NCBI GenBank assembly: GCA_003665825.1
Contig: QPFY01000024.1
Span: 1 to 64,000, forward strand
Reading direction: 5' to 3'
Source of the DNA: Microbotryum silenes-acaulis
Lineage: Eukaryota; Basidiomycota; Microbotryomycetes; Microbotryales; Microbotryaceae
DNA length: 64,000 bases
The position numbers were made by a program, and so were the translations under genes. Position 1 is the stretch's first letter, and each line of letters opens with the position of its first letter. Positions 56,681-64,000 of the stretch are shown here, one piece after another. The notes beneath the pieces are model-generated. The model saw only the letters and a list, made by a program, of their open reading frames with translations, searched no databases and was not told where the DNA came from.

Positions 56681-59600
56681 ATGTCGTCGCTCCCTCGACA
56701 CACTCCAACGTCGAGTCTGGCCTCGACCAGTCGCGGCAAGGTCGCACCAACGAGCTCGGCTGAGCCGGAAGCAGCTCGAGTGTCGCTGTCGTCCAAGCAT
56801 CCGCCTATATCGCATGTGTTCCTCGCCGAATTTGATATTGACCAGTACGTCCGCGATTTGTATCCTATACGCGTCATGATGCGATTGATGCGAGTGCTGA
56901 TCGTCTTCCACCTCACTCGTCGTCGCTCAACCCCGGTACTTCGTTTGAACCGTGTTCCTCGTTGTTCACCGACTTCGCCTCGGATTTCTGCGTTTCCATC
57001 CGCACCACCTCGCTACCGTATAGAGGATCAATACTCAAACATCAATATCCGGGTCAGAGCTCGATCGATGAGCAGTCAGTCGCGTCGTCTCGAGCCCCGA
57101 ATTCCTCCCGAGCTCAGAACTAACGTGTAGATTGACTCGGGCCGATTGGTGCTTCCACAGCCTTCTCGCAGAACACATGCTGCCAGATGGAGCACATGAC
57201 CGGCAAGAGGATTGGACCGTCTTCTATCTCAACCAGATACCGCCCTTGACCATCTCTGATTCGTCGACCCCCCCGACCTCGGAGACGGATGCCAGATCCA
57301 CCTTGGGAGCTGCGGGAGCGAATACGAGTGGCCAAAAGAGCGAGCTGTTGTATGTCATGAGTTTGGTCAGGACAAAGAAGGATGCGACAGTGCGAAGGTC
57401 AGTTCAACAGTAAGCCCAGTTTTACCCTGAGGCGCCCTGTTGACGACCTCGCAAATTCTGCCGACAGAGGAGCTCTCGTTAAAGCGCTCGCGGTGGCATC
57501 GCATCATCCTTATATTCAGGTTTTCAAGGTGAGATAGAACATACGAGAAGTCGTACCGGTATATTTCTGACCAGAATGCTCCATATACCTCAGCCGGTAC
57601 TCTTACTCGCCCTCGAAGCCTATTTCATCGAACCCTCCTCAGCCTACCTGGCCCGTCTCTTCCATTCGATCAACTTGATGGATATGTCGGACGTGCCCAG
57701 TCTGTCGTTCGATGAGCGCTTGGTTCTGAGAGCCACTGAGCGCAAAGACTTTTTTGAGGAAAAGTGGAGTAGGAACTCGACTGCACAGAGGCATCAGCAT
57801 TCTGCCAATTCAAGCACCGACACATCTTCGATCCACGATCACCATCGCGATTCTAGGGCTCCGCACCATCATCAGCATAGCTCGATCACACATTCAACCT
57901 CGATGGGGTCGCTGACGAGTGCCGAAGTGCTGGACGGCTCGGGTCCTTCGCCATCGATATCCTCCAATAGCATTTCCTCGCTCGCCCTGGGCGCAAGAAC
58001 ACATCCGCCATCGTCCGCCGATCACTCCTCGTCTTCGGCACCTTCCGCTGATGGATCACCTTACGCTCGGTCAAGGACCAACACATTGGGGTCTTCGGAT
58101 GATGGTTTCAAGGTCCCGTTCTTCGGTGGCTTGGCTCATCTCAATGGAGGAGGGGCGAGTTCGACGGCGACAAGCTTCAGCTATGGTGCACAAGGCGACG
58201 GAAGTCGGTCGCTGACGCCGAGCGCAGCGGCATCGGTGGCGGTGGCTCACGTCTCGCGCGATACCCATTGGTTTGATAGCAAGATCACATTTAACTCGAT
58301 GACACTCCCGATACGGATACCCCTCTCGACGTTCCCGGAGGAGATTGGCGACGTAAGCTACTAATCATTACCACTTGCCTCATGCTCGTGACGTGACTGA
58401 CCGCGTTCGCCCTAGCAGTACTCTCTGATCAAACTCATCCAAACGTTCTCATCGCCGACATCACTAACACCCGGCCCGCTGCACCCGCACCTCCACACCT
58501 CCGGATCAGCGACACCACCGATCATCGTCCTCTTCAACGCGCTTGTCACGAACAAGCGGGTCGTCTTCCTGGGCCACGGGCACGCCGCCAGCCTGGTGGC
58601 TAACCTGGTCCTCGCCGCTTGTGCGCTCGCAAGTGGCTGCGGCGCTGTTCTTGGCGGCTTCGTCGAGCGAGCTTTTCCATACACCAACCTGACCAACTTG
58701 GACAATCTCGAGAATGTGTGAGTCCTTGATCTTAAACTTCCTCTGAGGAGGTTGACTGGCTGACGACCTCAGCCTATACTCTCGATAGACCTGGTTTCAT
58801 TGCCGGAGTCTGCAACCCCGCATTTGCGGATCGACCTTCATGGTGGGACGTGTTGTGCAACTACGAAACGGGCAAGATCGTCGTCTCCAAAGAGATCCGC
58901 CCGGCAGCACCGATGCGGACCCACGCCACAGGGGCGACTGGCCGGACAGCCACCGCGGCCACTTTGGTATCGGCAATCTCGTCCGAGTTGACCGGGACGA
59001 ATGGCGACGACGGAGAAGGAAGAACACCGAGTCTGGCGTCCGCTCCGCTCGGGTCTGCGGTCGGTGCAACGGGTGGCGTGGCGGCGGGGTCGACTTCTGT
59101 AGGGCGTGTACAATCGTACGACTACGATTTCGTGGATGAGGTGAGTCCACGTTTTGGGCTTGGGCACGATCAGACGGAGGTACTGACGCACCGGAACCGA
59201 GCGCTCACAGATCTTGTCGTCGATTGCGAGTCACCACGGCGAAGCCGCCATTCGGGCACGCTGCACGGACTATGTGCAACGCTTTGTGCGTATCGCTTCT
59301 CGCTACGAAGAAGATGTTACCGGCACGACTTCTATAGGCTACCCCTATGCGCCATTCACTTCTGGACCTGTTTCGGTATTGGGCAGTGGGGTGTTCTTTC
59401 CTGATGAGACGATGACGACGAGAGAAATGTCGATCAATGCTGGTCGGGTCGAGGGGTGGTGTTTGACGAATGGGTACACCTTGTTCAAGCAGGTAAGCTC
59501 TTTTCTGCTCTTCTTGGGCTGATCTATCTTGCGCTCTGCGCTAAAACAGCGAATTTTCCCCGCTTCCTAGTCGTTCGCCTTGGACTGTGAGCGACCGATG

Positions 59601-60209
59601 CGACAAATCGACCTGTCGCACCAGCTTGCACGATTGCGATACTCTCGACGAATGCCGAGCACCGAAGTCGCAGCGATCATGCGGAGCCTAGCTGAGCTCT
59701 GCCGGACCTCCGAGGATGCAGTGGTAGCAGTGAGTGCTGGTGTTCAGGCGCCTGCTAACGGACAGCATGGACAGCACGGACGAAGACGACTGAAAGGTGT
59801 TGCCGCGCCGACTTGTCTCCAGCTGCTTGCACGCCTCCCAGCACACATGGGAGGACTCTTGCCACTTGCATTCGGTCTTTTCCACCCATCGACGACCGTT
59901 CGATCTTACACTATCAGCTTGTTTGACCAGATCAACGCGAATCCGGTGAGTTCCAAGTATCTCTCGTGATGCTTTTCAAGTTGGCCTTTCAGGGTGCTCA
60001 GTCAGGATCGCTGTACTTCACCACAGACGGGCCGGAAATTCATCCAAGCGCTCAACGCCTTCCATCGTTCAGCTTACCATCGCCTCTGCAAGGAGAACGA
60101 GGTAGATCGAGTCGCGGGCAAGCTAAACGACACGTTGGAGGCGGGAACCAGTCCGGCTGCACAGAGTCAGAGTCAGCTCAATGGGCGGAGAGGGAGTCAG
60201 ATGCAATGA
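56681..60209 (+). CDS. AFI1: Afi1-like DENN-domain polarity protein
   Basis: Related to yeast Afi1, which docks the GTPase Arf3 at the plasma membrane and helps polarity. 920 residues from ten exons: 56681-56844, 57024-57074, 57161-57397, 57468-57528, 57594-58352, 58419-58717, 58789-59140, 59211-59492, 59571-59945, 60027-60209; the sum is a multiple of three. The upstream domain begins [20 protein letters not shown] and continues [19 protein letters not shown] and DWTVFYLNQ, typical of the Afi1 N-terminal docking domain. [19 protein letters not shown] is the next landmark. A His/Ser-rich insert of about 180 residues splits the fold before [10 protein letters not shown]. The SPA/DENN part has [22 protein letters not shown], then [33 protein letters not shown]-terminal helices include [13 protein letters not shown]. 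Confidence 0.88.
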
Positions 60210-60424
60210 TTCAGTGTGGGCCTGCAGCTACGAATACAATTGTTGTGTTGTACCTTTTTGATGCGGGTGAGTGCAAGATCGATTCCGGAGTGGTAGACTG
60301 CTAAAATGAGCAAGGATGCAAGAACCCGGAAAACGCGCACTCGGACTTCAATCTTGGGTTGGAACTGGCGACACATCGATTTTGTCTTGACGAAAAGCTT
60401 CGACGGCTCCAACGATGGACCTCA
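60210..60424. terminator. convergent 3' region
   Basis: 215 bp between the stop codons of the Afi1-like gene and the small minus-strand gene. No further feature seen. Confidence 0.4.
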
Positions 60425-60949
60425 TTAGGCTGAGAAGTCGATGTGCGAGTTAGCGTTGACTTGTGCCTGCAAGGTGCGACGCCTATCGGTGGTACGACGT
60501 ACGCAGCAATCGAGGTCTTTTGCTGCTCTGTGGCCGATGTACTCTTGTAGATCAGCCAAAGACAATCGTGCGGAGTTAGTTGGCGAAGAAGTGTTCTGAC
60601 ATTTGAACGTACGGTTCCGCTCTTCTTCCTTGGCGAGTTCTTGTGCCATGTTTTCCAAGTCCATCTGGTCCTCGATTGCTCGGCGCGAGACGTGCGCGTG
60701 ACTCCACACTTCAAAGTCCTTCATCAGCTGATCAAACTCGGCCAGGAGAGCTGGTTCCGGTCGTATCAGTCCATCGGTAGAAGTTTGTGATTCAAGATGA
60801 AGGAACGAACTGTTCATCTGCTCGTTGTCGTGATTTTGATCGGCCTCAAAGACCCGGCGCATCTCGTCGACGTCGAAATGAGGCGTCGGCGTGTCTGGGT
60901 TGATCGTCACAGGGGTGGAGGTGGGTGGGATGCGAGTGTTGTCAGTCAT
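60425..60949 (-). CDS. small helical protein, unknown
   Basis: Exons 60613-60949 and 60425-60543 give 151 residues. The intron 60544-60612 has a GTACGT donor, a CTAACT branch point and an AG acceptor. It is itself open in frame, so a longer unspliced form of 174 residues is formally possible. The N-terminal 35 residues are Thr/Pro-rich (TPVTINPDTPTPHFDVDEM). The middle is predicted helical and acidic: PALLAEFDQLMKDFEVWSH, then DLENMAQELAKEEERN. The C terminus is basic with paired cysteines (DLDCCVRRTTDRRR). Length and helices recall small kinetochore or membrane-complex subunits, but I do not recognise a family. Start at the first ATG. It is divergent from UDP-glucose dehydrogenase. Confidence 0.6.
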   Translation of the reverse strand: MTDNTRIPPTSTPVTINPDTPTPHFDVDEMRRVFEADQNHDNEQMNSSFLHLESQTSTDGLIRPEPALLAEFDQLMKDFEVWSHAHVSRRAIEDQMDLENMAQELAKEEERNRTFKCQNTSSPTNSARLSLADLQEYIGHRAAKDLDCCVRRTTDRRRTLQAQVNANSHIDFSA

Positions 60950-61330
60950 GTTCCAGAGGTAGATGAACCACTTCAAATGAATAGGTTGAGGAGACTTCTG
61001 ATTCGATCTTCGTACGACGCGATTGTTGGCTTCTAAGGAGTTCGGCGAATTGTGGGGCACAAGAAAGGAGGTGCCAAAACTCGACCGATGACTAAATCCG
61101 GCTCGATCGTTTTTGAACCAGTGTTGCTGCTCGCACGCGCCGGGCCTGAGACCGATCGCTCGGTTGCCGAAGGGTCCGTGCGAGGGAACGCGCTGAGCCC
61201 TTTTGAAACACGCCTCAGTGCCTCAGCTTTCTTTCACGCGTTCCCCTTTTCCCCTTCCCCCAATCCGCCTTCTTCTCACCACCTCCTTCGCCCGCTTTTG
61301 GTTCTCAATTCAACACCAAGTACCTACACC
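60950..61330. promoter_or_regulatory. divergent promoter, small gene and UGD1
   Basis: 381 bp. The right half before the UDP-glucose dehydrogenase start is strongly pyrimidine-rich (CTTTTCCCCTTCCCCC), common in highly expressed fungal genes. No TATA consensus was found. Confidence 0.4.
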
Positions 61331-63675
61331 ATGAGTCATACCATCGATCCCGTAAGTCTAGCTTCATCCCGGCGAGCATCCCTTCGCGGTGGCCTGAACG
61401 CGTGCGGTGCGACGCGTGGAAGGCCAGGAAGGTTCTTGGCGTGTCGCGGTATCTCTCCGCCAGGAGCTGGAGTCCATTATCTCTCGCCCGCGGTCAGTGG
61501 GTCGTTCATAACTGATCCCACGTTCCCCTTTCTTCCTGCAGGTCAAGGTCAAGAAGATCGCTTGCATTGGTGCCGGCTATGTCGGTGGACCGAGTGAGTG
61601 CTCATCTCGTGCCGTCCATGGCCCCGGCTCCCGCGATTCCTCCTGAATCTCGGCCCACTCCGACTCGAGCCGATGCGGTCAAATATCACTTCAAAGACGA
61701 TAATTTGTCTCCCAGCATGATTCAGGACAGATAACGTTTGACATCTAGACTCATGTGTGACGAGAGGCGGGCGATCGAACTGCTTGTAGCGCGAGGAAGG
61801 ACACGTTCCATGCGATTCGCCCCCAAAGCGATTCAGCTTGGGCCCTCTTTGTGCTGCGGGCTTTCTTGAAGCACTTCGATGTTCCCATCAACAACAGTCT
61901 ACCGATGCCGACATGCCGAACTTGATGTTTCTTCGGCTTCGTTACGCTTTCCTCGTCGGACGACCCGATGACGAGCTCGCGTTGCTGCGCGTGCTGCTGC
62001 TCCCTGCCCGACAAAATATCTTGGGAAGGAACATATTACAGTCTTATTGATGCAGCTCGTTTCCTTCTTGAACTACTATCTTGAATAGCATGCTCGATGA
62101 TTGCGGCCAAGTGCCCCCACATCACCGTCACCATCGTCGACGTTAACGCGGCACGCATCGCCGCGTGGAACTCGGACAAGCTCCCCATCTACGAGCCCGG
62201 ACTCGAGGAGATCGTCAAGGCGCACCGTGGCGCGAACTTGTTTTTCGACACCGACATTGACAAGGCCATCATTGAGGCCGACCTCATCTTTGTTTCCGTC
62301 AACACCCCGACCAAGAAGTCCGGTGTCGGTGCCGGTTACGCCGCGGATCTTTTGCAAGTTGCTGCTGCTGCTCTCTTTTCTCGAGAGGACTGGCGCGCTG
62401 ACATAAGCGATCTATCCCTTCACTCCTTATGAAGCTACATCGAATTGTGCACTCGCCGCATCGCATCGGTCGCCACCTCGTCCAAGATCGTTGTTGAAAA
62501 GTCGACCGTCCCGTGCCGAACTGCCTCGTCGATGCGAACCATCCTCGAGGCCAACTCGCGACCGGGGTGCCGCTTCGACATTCTGTCCAACCCCGAGTTC
62601 CTGGCTGAAGGAACCGCCATTGCCGACTTGTCCGCCCCCGATCGTGTCCTCATCGGTAGTCTTGGTACGCCCGAGGGTAAAGCCGCTCAGAAGGCCCTCG
62701 TGGAGGTCTACGCCAACTGGGTTCCTCGCGAGAGGGTCATCACGACTGGTCTCTGGTCGTCCGAGCTCTCGAAATTGGCTGCCAATGCTTTGCTCGCCCA
62801 GCGCATCTCGTCGATCAACGCCCTTTCGGCCATCTGTGAGGCCACCGGTGCCGACGTCGATGAGGTCGCCCACGCTGTTGGTCTCGATCAACGTATCGGC
62901 TCGCGTTTCCTCAAGGCTTCAGTCGGCTACGGTGGATCGTGCTTCCAGAAGGATATCCTCAACTTGGTCTACCTCTCAGAATCCCTGTATTTGCCCGAAG
63001 TTGCCGACTACTGGCGACAGATCCACACCATGAACGAGTACCAGAAGAGGAGGTTCTCGAACCGAATCGTAAAGTCGCTGTTCAGCACCGTCACCGCCAA
63101 GCCTTTGTGCTGCCTCGGCTTTGCTTTCAAGAAAGTTAGTCCGACCCTCATTCTGAATGTTTCAGATAATTAGCGCCACATTTACTGATACCGCTTCCTC
63201 TCGCTCATCCAACAGGACACCGGAGACACGCGAGAATCGCCCGCCGCGACCGTCTGCAAGCACTTGCTCGAGGAGCAAGCCAAGTTGACGATTTACGACC
63301 CCAAGGTTCCCGAGGCTCAAATCTGGCTCGACTTGACTCAGCCTGGTGTCCACGATGACAAGGCCGCACGTGAGTGCCTTCTCGTACCGACTGTGATTTG
63401 AACCCCTCCCTGACAACATGACTACTCGCCTCTTGGCCAATTCAGTCCAGAAGCAGGTCACTATCTGCAACTCCGCAATGGAGGCCGCGCTCGGCGCCGA
63501 GGGCATTATTGTCTGCACAGAATGGGACGAATTCAAGACGCTCGACTGGTCCGCCGTCTACGACAGCATGAAGAAGCCCGCCTTCGTCTTCGATGGCCGT
63601 GGGATCCTCGACGCCGACGAGTTGCGTGCGATCGGCTTCCAAGTCTTCGTCATCGGCCGGGGTGAATCCGAGTAG
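61331..63675 (+). CDS. UGD1: UDP-glucose 6-dehydrogenase
   Basis: Oxidises UDP-glucose to UDP-glucuronate with two NAD+, feeding UDP-xylose and glucuronic-acid polysaccharide synthesis (wall and capsule in basidiomycetes). 473 residues from six exons: 61331-61351, 61542-61593, 62089-62353, 62435-63134, 63216-63369, 63446-63675. The NAD-binding fold has [14 protein letters not shown], then [12 protein letters not shown] and [22 protein letters not shown] and [11 protein letters not shown] follow. The catalytic cysteine is in [10 protein letters not shown] (about C282). [15 protein letters not shown] and the C-terminal UDP-binding domain are complete. Intron 2 (61594-62088) is 495 nt, the longest here. 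Intron 3 (62354-62434) has a GC donor and is required to keep the frame. Confidence 0.97.
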
Positions 63676-64000
63676 ATACAAGCACTCGAGTCGTCGTCAA
63701 CGTCGCTATACCGTGCGCGCACGTCTTCTTGTCAAATCCATCTCGTTGTTTCCCTACTAGAATACTCGCAAATTCGTTCTCTATCCTTCCTCAACTCCTC
63801 GCCCATAGAGGCGAGCTTCCTCGATCCGGGGACAGTGTACTCCCGTCGCTTGTCCCTCTTCTCTGTTTTCGTGACTCCTTTCTCTATCCATCTCGTATCT
63901 TGTTCTTTTTCGTTCGTTCTTTGTTTGGACCTTTGCTTTGTTTTCTCTTCGCCGGCAGGGACGGTTTGCTTTCCTTTTCCCGTTCCCCTACCCGCTTCAC
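63676..64000. other. downstream region of UGD1
   Basis: T/C-rich sequence (TTCTTTTTCGTTCG, CTTTGCTTTG) to the window edge. It contains the UGD1 3' UTR and perhaps the pyrimidine-rich leader of the next gene, whose coding part is outside. Confidence 0.4.

Noticed and set aside
1..64000. CRISPR array, rRNA operon, intact transposon or viral insert
   Set aside because: No regularly spaced repeats, no rRNA signatures, no reverse transcriptase, transposase or capsid motifs in any frame.

Overview
This is nuclear DNA of a fungus, most likely a basidiomycete. Almost every gene is interrupted by several short introns (mostly about 50-110 nt) with GT..AG ends and CTNAC-like branch points. Coding DNA is GC-rich, intergenic spaces are short, and the gene set is fungal: Dal5/Tna1-type ACS transporters, class V myosin with a DIL domain, GID-complex E3 subunit, Arf3-interacting DENN protein, Orc5, Nbs1, secreted pepsin-like protease. 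The protein style suggests Pucciniomycotina/Microbotryomycetes, but that is only an inference. Exon models were built by hand. Wherever a full model is given, the summed exon lengths are a multiple of three and the joined protein matches family landmarks.

Layout. 1-8926 (+): three tandem ACS-family MFS transporter paralogues. The first is cut by the window edge and has many 1-2 nt frame breaks; the second and third are intact. 9539-14861 (+): a 1702-residue disordered and coiled-coil protein of unknown function. 15454-18713 (+): M1 aminopeptidase. 18769-20463 (-): WD40 protein of the WRAP53/Swt21 family. 20464-22324: no gene I can support. 22325-24063 (+): Nudix hydrolase with a membrane-like C terminus. 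24280-25967 (+): Gid9/Fyv10. 26352-32205 (-): class V myosin. 33111-34823 (+): argininosuccinate lyase. 35022-35930 (-): DUF202 membrane protein. 36752-about 39020 (-): cytosolic L-asparaginase fused to ankyrin repeats. 40209-41477 (+): secreted cysteine-rich protein. 42209-43947 (+): secreted aspartic protease. 44098-46558 (-): Orc5. 47088-51176 (+): Nbs1. 51177-53018: empty. 53019-53557 (+): small protein ending in a CaaX box. 53823-56383 (-): MFSD1-like MFS transporter. 56681-60209 (+): Afi1-like DENN protein. 60425-60949 (-): small unknown protein. 61331-63675 (+): UDP-glucose 6-dehydrogenase.

Most genes are unrelated housekeeping functions, as expected of a fungal chromosome arm. The real local structures are the transporter triplet and the divergent ORC5/NBS1 pair. 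That pair (replication initiation and double-strand-break repair) shares a 529-bp intergenic region with a cluster of ACGCG elements. I see no CRISPR array, rRNA, credible tRNA or intact transposon. The most novel items are the small CaaX-box protein, the broken transporter copy, three GC-AG introns, the Orc5 without a Walker A motif and the large unknown coiled-coil protein.
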